Shown: one piece after another, positions 48,543-58,694 of the stretch
How the letters are laid out: each line of letters starts with the position of its first letter
Position numbering within the stretch: position 1 is the stretch's first letter
DNA from: Klebsiella sp. RIT-PI-d
GTDB taxonomy: Bacteria > Pseudomonadota > Gammaproteobacteria > Enterobacterales > Enterobacteriaceae
Direction of reading: 5' to 3'
NCBI RefSeq assembly: GCF_001187865.1
Contig: NZ_LGIT01000009.1
Location: 1,736,001 to 1,800,000, forward strand
Length of the DNA: 64,000 nt
Translations under genes and position numbers: made by a program
The notes under the pieces: generated by a model
The model's input: the letters and a program-made list of their open reading frames with translations, nothing else
The model's database searches: none
What the model was told of the DNA's origin: nothing

Positions 48543-51500
48543 GTGAAGTTTTTCGCGCTTTTCATTCATCGTCCGGTAGCCACATTCTTAATTTCGCTGG
48601 CGATTACGCTGTGCGGCGTACTGGGCTTTCGCCTGCTGCCCGTCGCCCCGCTGCCGCAGGTCGATTTTCCGGTCATTATGATCAGCGCCTCGCTACCGGG
48701 CGCGTCGCCGGAAACAATGGCCTCATCGGTGGCAACGCCGCTCGAACGCTCGCTGGGCCGCATTGCCGGCGTCAGCGAAATGACCTCCAGCAGTTCACTT
48801 GGCAGCACGCGCATTATTCTGGAGTTCAATTTCGATCGCGATATTAACGGCGCGGCGCGTGATGTACAGGCGGCAATTAATGCGGCGCAAAGCCTGCTGC
48901 CGAGCGGGATGCCGAGCCGTCCGACCTATCGCAAAGCTAATCCGTCCGATGCGCCAATTATGATCCTGACGCTTACCTCGGATACCTATTCCCAGGGCGA
49001 GCTCTATGACTTTGCCTCAACGCAGCTGGCGCAGACTATTGCGCAAATTGACGGCGTTGGCGATGTCGATGTCGGCGGTAGCTCCCTGCCCGCGGTACGC
49101 GTCGGGTTAAATCCGCAGGCGCTGTTCAACCAGGGCGTATCGCTGGATGATGTTAGCAACGCCATCAGCAGCGCCAACGTCCGTCGCCCCCAGGGCGCGA
49201 TAGAAGACGGCAGCCGCCGCTGGCAAATTCAGACCAATGATGAACTGAAAACCGCCGCCGAATACCAGCCGGTGATTGTGCATTACAACAATGGCGCGGC
49301 AGTGCGCCTGAGCGACGTCGCTACGGTTACGGATTCGGTACAGGATGTCCGCAACGCCGGGATGACCAATGCTAAACCGGCGATCCTGTTAATGATCCGC
49401 AAGCTGCCGGAAGCCAACATTATTCAGACTGTCGACAGCATCCGCGCCCGCTTACCTGAATTACAGAAGACCATCCCGGCGGCAATTGATCTGCAAATTG
49501 CCCAGGACCGCTCTCCAACCATCCGCGCCTCGCTGGAAGAAGTGGAACAGACGCTGATCATCTCCGTGGCGCTGGTGATCCTCGTCGTGTTCCTGTTCCT
49601 GCGCTCCGGGCGCGCCACGCTGATCCCGGCGGTGGCCGTGCCGGTGTCGCTGATTGGCACCTTTGCCGCCATGTATCTGTGCGGCTTTAGCCTCAATAAC
49701 CTGTCGCTGATGGCGTTAACCATTGCTACCGGCTTTGTGGTTGATGACGCCATTGTGGTGCTGGAAAATATCTCCCGTCACCTGGAAGCGGGCATGAGAC
49801 CGCTTCAGGCTGCGCTACAGGGTACCCGCGAAGTCGGTTTTACGGTGTTGTCGATGAGCCTTTCGCTGGTAGCGGTTTTCCTGCCGCTGCTGCTAATGGG
49901 CGGTTTACCGGGCCGACTGCTGCGCGAGTTTGCGGTAACGCTATCGGTCGCCATCGGTATTTCACTGGTGGTTTCTCTCACCCTGACGCCCATGATGTGC
50001 GGTCTGATGCTTAAGCGCAGCCAGCCGCATCAGCCAACCCGCACCAGAGGGTTTAGCCGGATGCTGATCGCGCTGCAACAGGGTTACGGTAAATCACTTA
50101 AATGGGTGCTTCATCACGCCCGCCTGACGGGACTGGTTCTGCTTGCCACCATGGCGCTTAACGTCTGGCTGTATATTGCGATCCCAAAAACCTTCTTCCC
50201 GGAGCAGGATACCGGCGTCTTAATGGGCGGTATCCAGGCGGATCAAAGCATTTCGTTTCAGGCGATGCGCGGCAAGCTTCAGGATTTCATGAAGATTATT
50301 CGTGACGATCCGGCTGTTGATAACGTCACCGGCTTTACCGGCGGTTCGCGGGTGAACAGCGGAATGATGTTTATTGCCCTAAAAGACCGCAGTGAACGTG
50401 CAGAAACCGCACAGCAGATTATCGATCGCCTGCGTAAAAAACTGGCTAATGAGCCGGGAGCCAGCCTGTTCCTGATGGCCGTCCAGGACATTCGCGTCGG
50501 CGGACGTCAGTCTAATGCCAGCTATCAGTATACGCTGCTCTCCGATGACCTGAGCGCCCTGCGCGAGTGGGAGCCGAAAATCCGGAAGACCCTTGCGGCC
50601 CTGCCGGAGCTGGCGGATGTTAACTCCGATCAGCAGGACAATGGCGCGGAGATGAACCTCGTTTACGATCGGGAAAGTATGTCGCGGCTGGGTATCAGCG
50701 TTCAGGCGGCCAATAGCCTGTTAAATAACGCCTTCGGTCAGCGGCAAATTTCGACTATTTATCAGCCGCTCAATCAGTACAAAGTGGTGATGGAAGTCGA
50801 TCCGATTTATACCCAGGATATTAGCGCGCTGGACAAGATGTATGTGATTAACAACGACGGCAACGCTATTCCGCTGTCGTATTTTGCCAAATGGCAGCCG
50901 GCGAATGCGCCGCTGTCGGTTAATCACCAGGGCCTGTCAGCGGCCTCTACGGTCTCTTTTAACTTGCCGACCGGGAAATCGCTGTCGGAGGCCAGCGCGG
51001 CCATTGACCGGGCAATGACTCAGCTTGGCGTACCGTCCAGCGTACGCGGCAGCTTTGCCGGTACCGCACAGGTATTTCAGGAGACGATGAACTCACAGTT
51101 GATCCTGATCCTGGCCGCTATCGCCACGGTCTATATCGTGCTGGGTATTTTATACGAGAGCTACGTTCATCCGCTAACGATCCTGTCGACGCTGCCCTCG
51201 GCAGGCGTCGGTGCGCTGCTGGCGCTGGAAGCATTCGATGCCCCGTTCAGCCTAATTGCCCTGATTGGCATTATGCTATTAATTGGCATTGTGAAGAAAA
51301 ACGCCATCATGATGGTTGATTTTGCCCTTGAGGCGCAGCGCAACGGTAACTTGCCGCCGGAAGAGGCTATTTTCCAGGCCTGCCTGCTGCGTTTTCGCCC
51401 GATCATGATGACTACCCTGGCGGCACTTTTTGGTGCGCTTCCGCTGGTGCTGTCCGGCGGCGACGGGTCAGAACTGCGCCAGCCGCTCGGGATAACCATC

Positions 51501-51620
51501 GTTGGCGGCCTGGCGATGAGTCAGATCCTGACGCTGTACACCACCCCGGTGGTCTACCTGTTCTTTGACCGCCTGCGGTTACGTTTTTCGCGGAAAACCC
51601 GACAACCGGTAATCGAGTAA
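48543..51620 (+). CDS. mdtC: MdtC, RND efflux pump subunit
   Basis: Second RND subunit of the MdtABC-TolC pump. 1025 aa, same as E. coli, from a GTG start immediately after the mdtB stop (TAGGTG), with GGAGG in the mdtB 3' end. Same two-fold RND layout: [28 protein letters not shown] opening, [26 protein letters not shown] with the relay aspartates in TM4, and [20 protein letters not shown] in the second half. One base before the next gene. Confidence 0.97.
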   Translation: MKFFALFIHRPVATFLISLAITLCGVLGFRLLPVAPLPQVDFPVIMISASLPGASPETMASSVATPLERSLGRIAGVSEMTSSSSLGSTRIILEFNFDRDINGAARDVQAAINAAQSLLPSGMPSRPTYRKANPSDAPIMILTLTSDTYSQGELYDFASTQLAQTIAQIDGVGDVDVGGSSLPAVRVGLNPQALFNQGVSLDDVSNAISSANVRRPQGAIEDGSRRWQIQTNDELKTAAEYQPVIVHYNNGAAVRLSDVATVTDSVQDVRNAGMTNAKPAILLMIRKLPEANIIQTVDSIRARLPELQKTIPAAIDLQIAQDRSPTIRASLEEVEQTLIISVALVILVVFLFLRSGRATLIPAVAVPVSLIGTFAAMYLCGFSLNNLSLMALTIATGFVVDDAIVVLENISRHLEAGMRPLQAALQGTREVGFTVLSMSLSLVAVFLPLLLMGGLPGRLLREFAVTLSVAIGISLVVSLTLTPMMCGLMLKRSQPHQPTRTRGFSRMLIALQQGYGKSLKWVLHHARLTGLVLLATMALNVWLYIAIPKTFFPEQDTGVLMGGIQADQSISFQAMRGKLQDFMKIIRDDPAVDNVTGFTGGSRVNSGMMFIALKDRSERAETAQQIIDRLRKKLANEPGASLFLMAVQDIRVGGRQSNASYQYTLLSDDLSALREWEPKIRKTLAALPELADVNSDQQDNGAEMNLVYDRESMSRLGISVQAANSLLNNAFGQRQISTIYQPLNQYKVVMEVDPIYTQDISALDKMYVINNDGNAIPLSYFAKWQPANAPLSVNHQGLSAASTVSFNLPTGKSLSEASAAIDRAMTQLGVPSSVRGSFAGTAQVFQETMNSQLILILAAIATVYIVLGILYESYVHPLTILSTLPSAGVGALLALEAFDAPFSLIALIGIMLLIGIVKKNAIMMVDFALEAQRNGNLPPEEAIFQACLLRFRPIMMTTLAALFGALPLVLSGGDGSELRQPLGITIVGGLAMSQILTLYTTPVVYLFFDRLRLRFSRKTRQPVIE

Positions 51621-51621
51621 C

Positions 51622-53037
51622 ATGACTGAACTGCCCGCCAGCGTACGCTGGCAACTCTGGATTGTGGCATTTGGCTTTTTTATGCAATCGCTGGATACCA
51701 CTATCGTCAACACCGCCCTCCCCTCAATGGCGCAGAGCCTCGGGGAAAGCCCGCTGCATATGCATATGGTGATCGTTTCCTACGTGCTGACGGTTGCCGT
51801 CATGCTTCCGGCGAGCGGCTGGCTGGCCGATCGTGTTGGGGTACGCAATATTTTTTGTACTGCAATTGTGCTGTTTACCCTTGGTTCATTTTTCTGCGCT
51901 CAGGCGGGCAATCTCAACGAACTGGTGATGGCGCGCGTGCTCCAGGGCATAGGTGGTGCCATGATGGTTCCCGTCGGGCGGCTGACGGTAATGAAAATTG
52001 TGCCGCGCGAGCAGTATATGGCGGCGATGACCTTCGTCACCCTGCCGGGACAGGTCGGCCCGCTGCTCGGCCCGGCGCTGGGCGGCGTGCTGGTAGAGTA
52101 TGCCTCCTGGCACTGGATCTTTTTAATCAATATTCCGGTCGGCATTATGGGCGCAATCGCCACCTTACTGCTGATGCCTAACTATAAAATGCAGACCCGA
52201 CGTTTTGATATGTCCGGGTTTATTTTGCTGGCGCTCGGCATGGCAACACTGACCCTGGCGCTCGACGGGCAAAAAGGTCTGGGAATATCCGCCCTGCCGC
52301 TGGCCGGGCTGGTGGTTATCGGTATTTTGTCGGTGTTACTTTATTTGCATCATGCCAAAGGTAACGATAACGCACTGTTTAATCTTAATTTGTTCAAAAC
52401 ACCGACCTTTTCTCTGGGGCTGGCAGGCAGTTTCGCCGGACGAGTGGGGAGCGGGATGCTGCCATTTATGACCCCGGTATTCCTGCAAATTGGCCTTGGC
52501 TTTTCGCCCTTTCATGCCGGACTCATGATGATCCCGATGGTGCTGGGCAGTATGGGAATGAAGCGCATCGTCGTGCAGGTGGTTAACCGTTTTGGCTATC
52601 GTCGGGTGCTGGTAGCCACCACGCTCGGGCTGGCGCTGGTCAGCCTGCTGTTTGTGAGTGTCGCGCTGCTCGGCTGGTTCTGGCTGTTGCCGGTGGTTCT
52701 GCTATTACAAGGAATGGTAAATTCAACGCGCTTCTCCTCAATGAATACCCTGACGCTGCAAGATTTGCCGGACGACCTTGCCAGCGGCGGCAACAGTATG
52801 CTGTCGATGATCATGCAATTGTCGATGAGTATTGGCGTCACCGTTGCCGGACTGCTGCTGGGGATGTACGGGCATCAGCATATTGCCATCGACAGCAGTA
52901 CCTCACACAGCGTCTTTATGTCTGTCTATGTCAGTATGGCGGCGATCATTGCCCTGCCAGCGCTGATTTTTGCTCGCGTCCCGGATGACACCCGTAAAAA
53001 CACGGTTATTGCCCGGCGTAAAAGGAGAAACTCGTGA
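51622..53037 (+). CDS. mdtD: MdtD (IceT), MFS transporter
   Basis: Major facilitator, DHA2-type with 14 predicted membrane segments; 471 aa, same as E. coli. Seen: the [24 protein letters not shown] segment of TM1 (motif with D and T residues typical of DHA2), [13 protein letters not shown] motif A and [25 protein letters not shown] motif C. It is not required for MdtABC efflux in E. coli and has been reported there as an iron-citrate exporter. Overlaps baeS by 4 bases. Confidence 0.95.
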   Translation: MTELPASVRWQLWIVAFGFFMQSLDTTIVNTALPSMAQSLGESPLHMHMVIVSYVLTVAVMLPASGWLADRVGVRNIFCTAIVLFTLGSFFCAQAGNLNELVMARVLQGIGGAMMVPVGRLTVMKIVPREQYMAAMTFVTLPGQVGPLLGPALGGVLVEYASWHWIFLINIPVGIMGAIATLLLMPNYKMQTRRFDMSGFILLALGMATLTLALDGQKGLGISALPLAGLVVIGILSVLLYLHHAKGNDNALFNLNLFKTPTFSLGLAGSFAGRVGSGMLPFMTPVFLQIGLGFSPFHAGLMMIPMVLGSMGMKRIVVQVVNRFGYRRVLVATTLGLALVSLLFVSVALLGWFWLLPVVLLLQGMVNSTRFSSMNTLTLQDLPDDLASGGNSMLSMIMQLSMSIGVTVAGLLLGMYGHQHIAIDSSTSHSVFMSVYVSMAAIIALPALIFARVPDDTRKNTVIARRKRRNS

Positions 53038-54464
53038 AATTATGGCGACCCGGCATTACCGGCAAATTGTTCCTCGCTATTTTTGCCACCTGCATTTTGC
53101 TGCTGGTCACGATGCACTGGGCGGTGCGTTTCAGCTTCGAACGCGGTTTTATCGACTACATTAAGCGTGGAAATGAACAGCGCCTGCAAATGCTTAGCGA
53201 TGCCCTGAGCGAGCAATATGAGCAGCACGGCAACTGGCAGTTTTTACGCAATAACGACCGCTTTATATTCCAGATCCTGCGCTCGCTTGAGCGGGATGGT
53301 GAAGATCATCCCCATCCCGGCGGGGGTCCGGATCGCGAGCCGGGGCCGGGAATGCCGCCGCACGGCTGGCGCACCCAGTTCTGGGTGATCGATCAACAGC
53401 AACAGGTGCTGGTCGGCCCTCGCGCCCCGGTTCCCCCGGACGGTACGCGACGGGCGATTACCGTTGACGGCCAGCACGTCGGAGAGGTCATTGCCTCGCC
53501 GGTTGAGCGGCTGACGCGCAATACGGATATCAATTTTGATCGCCAGCAGCGGCGCACCAGCTGGCTGATTGTCGCTCTGGCCACGCTGCTGGCGGCGCTG
53601 GCCACGTTTCCGCTGGCCCGTGGGCTGCTGGCCCCGGTAAAACGGCTGGTCGACGGGACGCATAAGCTGGCCGCCGGAGACTTTTCGACTCGCGTGGCGG
53701 CCAGCAGTCAGGATGAACTGGGCAAACTGGCGCAGGACTTTAACCAGCTTGCCAGCACGCTTGAGCGCAATCAGCAGATGCGCCGCGATCTGATGGCTGA
53801 CATTTCTCATGAGCTGCGCACGCCGCTCGCGGTGCTGCGCGGTGAACTGGAGGCCATTCAGGACGGCGTGCGCAAGTTCACGCCGGAGTCGGTGCTCTCC
53901 CTGCAGGCAGAAGTCGGTACGCTCACTAAACTGGTAGATGATTTGCACCAGCTGTCTATGTCTGACGAAGGCGCGCTGGCGTATCAAAAAGCGCCGGTGA
54001 ATCTCTTCCCGCTGGCAGAAATGGCCGCCGGCGCATTCCGCGAACGTTTCGCCAGCCGTGGCCTGACTCTGCGGCTGCTGCTGCCGGAAAGCGCGACGGT
54101 ATTTGGCGACGGTGACCGGCTGATCCAGCTGTTTAACAATCTGCTGGAAAACAGTCTGCGCTACACTGACAGCGGCGGGCATTTGCTGATCACCGCAGTG
54201 ATTAGCGCCACCCACGTGACGCTGGATTTTGCCGACAGCGCGCCGGGGGTAACCGACCCGCAGCTTGACCGGCTGTTTGAACGTTTCTGGCGTGCGGAAG
54301 GTTCACGTAATCGTGCCAGCGGCGGCTCAGGTTTAGGCCTGGCGATCTGTCAGAATATTGTCGCGGCCCACGGCGGTACGCTACATGCTGCGCACTCGCC
54401 GTACGGCGGCGTGAGTATTAAAGTACAACTACCGTTAGATCGCGATGGACAGAGGGATGTATGA
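53034..54464 (+). CDS. baeS: BaeS, sensor histidine kinase
   Basis: Inner-membrane envelope-stress sensor (indole, tannin, metals and others) that phosphorylates BaeR. 476 aa (E. coli 467) from a GTG overlapping the mdtD stop, with AAAAGGAG before it. Two membrane segments (about 13-32 and 180-200) flank a periplasmic domain containing a Pro/Gly-rich insert ([18 protein letters not shown]), which accounts for the extra length. HAMP (about 200-250), H-box [12 protein letters not shown] with His259, N-box [12 protein letters not shown] and G-box [12 protein letters not shown] follow. Overlaps baeR by 4 bases. Confidence 0.96.
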   Translation: MKLWRPGITGKLFLAIFATCILLLVTMHWAVRFSFERGFIDYIKRGNEQRLQMLSDALSEQYEQHGNWQFLRNNDRFIFQILRSLERDGEDHPHPGGGPDREPGPGMPPHGWRTQFWVIDQQQQVLVGPRAPVPPDGTRRAITVDGQHVGEVIASPVERLTRNTDINFDRQQRRTSWLIVALATLLAALATFPLARGLLAPVKRLVDGTHKLAAGDFSTRVAASSQDELGKLAQDFNQLASTLERNQQMRRDLMADISHELRTPLAVLRGELEAIQDGVRKFTPESVLSLQAEVGTLTKLVDDLHQLSMSDEGALAYQKAPVNLFPLAEMAAGAFRERFASRGLTLRLLLPESATVFGDGDRLIQLFNNLLENSLRYTDSGGHLLITAVISATHVTLDFADSAPGVTDPQLDRLFERFWRAEGSRNRASGGSGLGLAICQNIVAAHGGTLHAAHSPYGGVSIKVQLPLDRDGQRDV

Positions 54465-55183
54465 CTGCGTTACCGATTAATGATAAAACTCCGCGAATTT
54501 TAATCGTGGAAGATGAGCCTAAACTGGGTCAATTACTCATCGACTATCTGCTGGCGGCGAATTATGCGCCGACCCTGCTCACTGATGGCGATAAAGTACT
54601 GGCGTATGTCCGCCAGACCCCGCCGGATCTGATCCTGCTGGATCTGATGCTTCCCGGCACTGACGGCCTGACCCTCTGTCGGGAGATCCGTCGTTTTTCC
54701 GAAGTGCCTGTCGTTATGGTCACCGCAAAAATAGAAGAAATAGACCGCCTGCTGGGGCTGGAAATCGGTGCCGATGATTATATTTGCAAGCCATACAGTC
54801 CCCGTGAAGTGGTGGCGCGGGTCAAAACCATCCTTCGTCGCTGCAAACCGCAGCGTGAACTAAAAGCCCTTGATGCCCAAAGCCCGCTGATCGTTGATGA
54901 AAGCCGGTTTCAGGCCTCGTGGCACGATAAACTTCTCGATTTAACCCCGGCTGAATTTCGCCTGCTTAAAACTCTGTCGCAGGAGCCGGGGAAAGTCTTC
55001 TCGCGCGAACAGTTGCTGAACCACCTCTACGATGACTACCGGGTAGTGACCGATCGGACCATCGATAGCCATATCAAAAACCTGCGGCGCAAGCTGGAAG
55101 CGCTGGATGCCGAGCAATCCTTTATTCGTGCCGTATATGGCGTGGGATATCGCTGGGAAGCGGATGCCTGCCGATTAGGGTAG
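54461..55183 (+). CDS. baeR: BaeR, response regulator
   Basis: OmpR/PhoB-type transcription activator of mdtABCD, acrD and spy in E. coli. 240 aa, same as E. coli. Receiver domain with acidic pocket VEDEP (17-20), phosphoacceptor Asp61 in [14 protein letters not shown] and the lysine in [14 protein letters not shown]. Winged-helix C-terminal domain with [26 protein letters not shown] and [18 protein letters not shown]. Last gene of the mdtABCD-baeSR operon. Confidence 0.97.
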   Translation: MTALPINDKTPRILIVEDEPKLGQLLIDYLLAANYAPTLLTDGDKVLAYVRQTPPDLILLDLMLPGTDGLTLCREIRRFSEVPVVMVTAKIEEIDRLLGLEIGADDYICKPYSPREVVARVKTILRRCKPQRELKALDAQSPLIVDESRFQASWHDKLLDLTPAEFRLLKTLSQEPGKVFSREQLLNHLYDDYRVVTDRTIDSHIKNLRRKLEALDAEQSFIRAVYGVGYRWEADACRLG

Positions 55184-55247
55184 TTACGCTGCCCTCCAGC
55201 TTAGAGTATAACGACTGCCATCATCTACAACCCATAAGGATTTAACC

Positions 55248-55961
55248 ATGCTGCCACGACGCTACGGAGTGTGTGCCCTGATGGTATTCTCATTTTGCGC
55301 CCAGGCTGAAGTCAGCGATCGGGAGTACGCCGAGGCCTGCGCCAAAATACCTGGCTATGCCCATCAGGGAGAAAGCGCGTATCAGGCGAAGAATTATGCC
55401 AAAGCCCGGGACGCGTTTGAATTACAGGCGATGTGGAGTGAAAGCTGCGAATATGATAATAAAGCGCTCGCGACCGCCTATAACAATATTGCGCTAACCT
55501 GGATCCGTGAAAAACAGTACCGTAAAGCGCAGGCGTGGCTTAACCTGCTGCCGCGCGATCCAAAATCGGTCTACAACCTTAATTTGATTAAAGATAAGCT
55601 GGCTGCCCTTCCCCCGTCGTCCAGCCCGGCCGGAGAGTACTGGCAATACGCTGGCGGTGCCGCCTGGAATACGCTTACCCTGAAAGCCGGAAAAAGCGCG
55701 GATCGGTATCAGGCCGATTTTATGGGATATTACTTCGGCATGACCGGAGCCTTATACGGGCCCAACACCGGCGAATTTTCCGCTCCTCTGACCTTAAAGG
55801 GCGGGAAAGGCGTGATTGCCTTGCGTGAGGCGGATTATATTCATTGCGATATTGCGGTCACCGCCACGCCTGACGCCATTGACTTAAAAACCGATAACCC
55901 CCAGGAGTGCGGTTTCGGGCATAACGTCGATGCTAACGGCCAATACGTGCGGGTTAACTAA
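55248..55961 (+). CDS. Exported TPR-like protein of unknown function
   Basis: 237 aa. The N-terminus is a Sec signal peptide (RRYGVCALMVFSFCAQA, likely cut after Ala20), so periplasmic or secreted. Residues about 35-115 read as TPR-like helical pairs (GESAYQAKNYAKARDAFELQAMW; ATAYNNIALTWIREKQYRKAQAWL). The C-terminal 110 residues are beta-rich and end in an acidic, Asn-rich tail, with two cysteines (HCDIAV, QECGFG) that might pair. AAGGA precedes the ATG. I do not recognise a named family. It sits where E. coli K-12 carries other small genes between baeR and trhP; no link to Bae control can be shown. Confidence 0.8.
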   Translation: MLPRRYGVCALMVFSFCAQAEVSDREYAEACAKIPGYAHQGESAYQAKNYAKARDAFELQAMWSESCEYDNKALATAYNNIALTWIREKQYRKAQAWLNLLPRDPKSVYNLNLIKDKLAALPPSSSPAGEYWQYAGGAAWNTLTLKAGKSADRYQADFMGYYFGMTGALYGPNTGEFSAPLTLKGGKGVIALREADYIHCDIAVTATPDAIDLKTDNPQECGFGHNVDANGQYVRVN

Positions 55962-55972
55962 CATCCTCCTCC

Positions 55973-56012
55973 GTCAGCGAGGACGTAAGGTTTACTCCTT
56001 CCCTCGCTGGCG
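55973..56012. other. Imperfect stem-loop after the TPR-like gene
   Basis: GTCAGCGAGG (from 55973) can pair with CCTCGCTGGC (from 56002) with one mismatch. No T-run, so termination is doubtful. Confidence 0.35.
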
Positions 56013-56050
56013 CTACAATTCCCGCCCTTAAAGTAAGGGAACCCCCTTCA

Positions 56051-56071
56051 CCGCCTTATCAGGTAAGGCGG
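56051..56071 (+). promoter_or_regulatory. Leader hairpin upstream of trhP
   Basis: CCGCCTTA-TCAGG-TAAGGCGG: perfect 8-bp arms and a 5-base loop, 30 bases before the trhP start, with no U-tract after it. A second short dyad CCCTTA-AAG-TAAGGG lies just upstream (56025-56039). Possibly a translational or stability element. Confidence 0.45.
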
Positions 56072-56100
56072 ATCTGACCTGTCATCAGAACGAGAACATC

Positions 56101-57462
56101 ATGTTTAAACCGGAACTCCTTTCGCCGGCGGGAACGCTGAAAAATATGCGTTACGCTTTCGCCTATGGTGCCGATGCGGTATACGCGGGCCAGCCGCGCT
56201 ATTCGCTGCGCGTACGTAATAATGAATTCAACCATGAAAATTTGCAGCTCGGCATTAATGAAGCCCATGCGCTTGGCAAAAAATTCTACGTGGTGGTGAA
56301 CATTGCGCCGCATAACGCCAAGCTGAAAACCTTTATCCGCGATTTAAAACCGGTAGTGGAGATGGGGCCGGACGCGCTGATTATGTCCGATCCCGGTTTA
56401 ATTATGCTGGTGCGCGAGCACTTTCCGCAGATGGCGATTCATCTGTCGGTGCAGGCTAACGCCGTTAACTGGGCGACGGTGAAGTTCTGGAAACAGATGG
56501 GGCTGACCCGGGTGATCCTCTCCCGCGAACTGTCGCTGGACGAAATTGGTGAAATCCGCGAACAGGTGCCGGAGATGGAGATTGAAATCTTTGTTCACGG
56601 CGCGCTGTGCATGGCCTACTCAGGCCGCTGTCTGCTTTCCGGCTACATCAATAAACGCGATCCTAATCAGGGTACCTGTACTAACGCCTGCCGCTGGGAA
56701 TATAACGTGCAGGAAGGCAAAGAGGATGACGTGGGCAATATCGTGCATAAGCATGAGCCGATCCCGGTGCAGAACGTCGAGCCGACCCTTGGGCTTGGCG
56801 CGCCAACCGATCAGGTGTTTATGCTGGAAGAAGCCAAACGTCCGGGCGAATACATGACCGCCTTCGAGGATGAGCACGGCACCTATATCATGAACTCAAA
56901 AGATCTGCGCGCCATTGCTCACGTGGAGCGTCTGACTCAGATGGGCGTTCACTCGCTGAAAATCGAAGGCCGCACTAAATCTTATTATTATTGTGCGCGT
57001 ACTGCTCAGGTATACCGGAAGGCCATTGACGACGCTGCCGCCGGACTGCCGTTTGACGCCAGCCTGCTGGAAACGCTGGAAGGTCTGGCGCATCGCGGCT
57101 ATACCGAAGGTTTCCTGCGTCGCCATACGCATGACGACTATCAAAACTACGAATATGGCTACTCCATTTCCGAGCGTCAGCAGTTTGTCGGCGAATTTAC
57201 CGGCGAACGCAAAGGTGATCTGGCCGCCGTGGCGGTTAAAAATAAGTTTTCGACAGGCGACAGCCTGGAGCTGATGACCCCGCAGGGTAACGTTAACTTT
57301 ACCCTCGAGCAGATGGTAAATACCAAAGGTGACGCCATGCCGGTCGCCCCGGGCGACGGACATACCGTCTGGCTACCTGTCCCCCGGGAGATGGCGCTGG
57401 ATTATGCCCTGCTGATGCGCAATTTTAGCGGACAAAACACCCGCAATCCGCATGGTAATTAG
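56101..57462 (+). CDS. trhP: TrhP (YegQ), tRNA U34 hydroxylation protein
   Basis: Peptidase U32-family protein needed for prephenate-dependent 5-hydroxyuridine formation at tRNA position 34, the first step to cmo5U. 453 aa, same as E. coli. PELLSPAGTLKNMRYAFAYGADAVYAG opening, HLSVQANAVNWATVKFW, and four cysteines (C170 and C177 in GALCMAYSGRC, C193 and C197 in GTCTNAC) that fit an iron-sulfur site. KDLRAIAHVERLTQMGVHSLKIEGRTKS is the U32 signature region. Monocistronic by appearance. Confidence 0.96.
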   Translation: MFKPELLSPAGTLKNMRYAFAYGADAVYAGQPRYSLRVRNNEFNHENLQLGINEAHALGKKFYVVVNIAPHNAKLKTFIRDLKPVVEMGPDALIMSDPGLIMLVREHFPQMAIHLSVQANAVNWATVKFWKQMGLTRVILSRELSLDEIGEIREQVPEMEIEIFVHGALCMAYSGRCLLSGYINKRDPNQGTCTNACRWEYNVQEGKEDDVGNIVHKHEPIPVQNVEPTLGLGAPTDQVFMLEEAKRPGEYMTAFEDEHGTYIMNSKDLRAIAHVERLTQMGVHSLKIEGRTKSYYYCARTAQVYRKAIDDAAAGLPFDASLLETLEGLAHRGYTEGFLRRHTHDDYQNYEYGYSISERQQFVGEFTGERKGDLAAVAVKNKFSTGDSLELMTPQGNVNFTLEQMVNTKGDAMPVAPGDGHTVWLPVPREMALDYALLMRNFSGQNTRNPHGN

Positions 57463-57494
57463 TTTATTGACGTTATTTTTAGCGAGTAAATGAA

Positions 57495-57514
57495 TCTTAG
57501 AATCGGATCACACA
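57495..57514 (+). promoter_or_regulatory. CRP site of the cyaR promoter
   Basis: TTAGA-N6-TCACA (57497-57512): one consensus half and one 3-of-5 half. Its centre is 41.5 bases before the predicted cyaR start, the class II position, and a -10 TATTAT lies at 57534-57539. CRP activation of cyaR is established in E. coli and Salmonella. Confidence 0.7.
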
Positions 57515-57545
57515 TCGCTGTGTTTAATAAGGATATTATCCGTTC

Positions 57546-57631
57546 GCTGAAAAACATAACTCATAAATGCTCGTTGTACCAGGAACCACCTCCTTAGCCT
57601 GCGTAATCTCCCTTACGCAGGCGTATTTTTT
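57546..57631 (+). ncRNA. cyaR: CyaR small regulatory RNA
   Basis: Hfq-dependent sRNA that represses ompX, luxS, nadE and others by base pairing. About 86 nt. It begins GCTGAAAAACATAAC, keeps the pairing segment GTACCAGGAACCACCTCC, and ends in the terminator hairpin CCTGCGTAATCTCCCTTACG with CAGG and a T-run (57599-57631). Against the E. coli sequence I recall, changes are confined to the first loop and the terminator stem, where CGTAA/TTACG pairing is preserved. Location between trhP and the next gene matches E. coli synteny. CRP site and -10 upstream agree with this start. Confidence 0.95.
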
Positions 57632-57775
57632 CCTTCCGCCTATTTCAGCCTGTTCTTACGCGCGTTTCCCTTTCCTGAGATACACTTATATTCTGGAATT
57701 TGGGTCGCGATGACCGCGCCCCTTCCCTGAAAAATGACCACTATGTCAGCGCGTTGCGATAAGAGGCAAAAAAGG

Positions 57776-58675
57776 ATGACCAATTTCCCCGCCAGTTTAC
57801 TCATTCTGAATGGTAAAAACGCCGGTGATGAACTGTTACGCGAAGCCATTTATATGCTGCGCAACGAGGGTGTAACCCTTCACGTACGCATCACCTGGGA
57901 AAAAGGCGATGCGCAGCGTTATGTCGAAGAAGCCTGGCGTCTGGGCGTTGAAACGGTTATCGCTGGCGGGGGTGACGGGACGATAAATGAAGTGTCTACC
58001 GCACTGATCCAGCTTTCCGGGGAGAATATTCCGGCGATGGGCATCCTGCCACTCGGCACCGCCAATGATTTTGCCACCAGCGCCGGCGTACCGGATACGC
58101 TGGATAAAGCGCTAAAGCTGGCGATCGCGGGTAACGCGGTGGCAGTGGATATTGCCATGGTTAACGGTAAAACCTGTTTTATTAATATGGCGACCGGCGG
58201 GTTTGGTCCACGGATCACCAGTGAAACGCCGGAAAAATTGAAATCCGCGCTCGGTGGCGTTTCCTATCTTATTCACGGGCTGATGCGCATGGATACGCTG
58301 GCACCGGACCGCTGTGAAATTCGCGGTGAAAACTTTCACTGGCAGGGTGACGCGTTGGTCATTGGTATTGGCAATGGTCGTCAGGCTGGCGGCGGTCAGC
58401 AACTTTGCCCCGAAGCGCTCATTAATGACGGTCTGCTGCACCTGCGTATCTTTACCGGAGATGGCCTGCTACCGGCTATTTTTACTACCCTGACTCAGCC
58501 GGAAGACAGCCCGAATATTATCGACGGTACTTCATCCTGGTTTGAAGTCACCGCCCCGCATGAGATCACCTTTAACCTTGACGGCGAGCCGCTGCGCGGG
58601 GAAACCTTTCGCATTGAGATCCTGCCGGAAGCATTACGCTGCCGCCTGCCGCCGGACTGCCCGCTGCTGCGCTGA
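57776..58675 (+). CDS. yegS: YegS, lipid kinase
   Basis: Diacylglycerol-kinase-like enzyme; the E. coli protein phosphorylates phosphatidylglycerol in vitro, but its physiological lipid is unsettled. 299 aa from the ATG after AAAAAGG, same as E. coli; in-frame starts further upstream add residues absent in the family. Nucleotide-binding [12 protein letters not shown] at 64-75, [11 protein letters not shown], and [20 protein letters not shown] with metal-site residues near the C-terminal half. It converges on dalT. Confidence 0.95.
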   Translation: MTNFPASLLILNGKNAGDELLREAIYMLRNEGVTLHVRITWEKGDAQRYVEEAWRLGVETVIAGGGDGTINEVSTALIQLSGENIPAMGILPLGTANDFATSAGVPDTLDKALKLAIAGNAVAVDIAMVNGKTCFINMATGGFGPRITSETPEKLKSALGGVSYLIHGLMRMDTLAPDRCEIRGENFHWQGDALVIGIGNGRQAGGGQQLCPEALINDGLLHLRIFTGDGLLPAIFTTLTQPEDSPNIIDGTSSWFEVTAPHEITFNLDGEPLRGETFRIEILPEALRCRLPPDCPLLR

Positions 58676-58694
58676 CCGTCCGGCGGCACGGGTA

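Noticed and set aside
53244-54215. 323-codon minus-strand open frame opposite baeS
   Set aside because: Antisense shadow caused by GC-biased codon positions in baeS; low-complexity R/Q-rich translation.
57463-57545. tRNA or phage attachment site near trhP/cyaR
   Set aside because: In E. coli a prophage remnant lies nearby, but here I see no tRNA fold, integrase or direct repeats.
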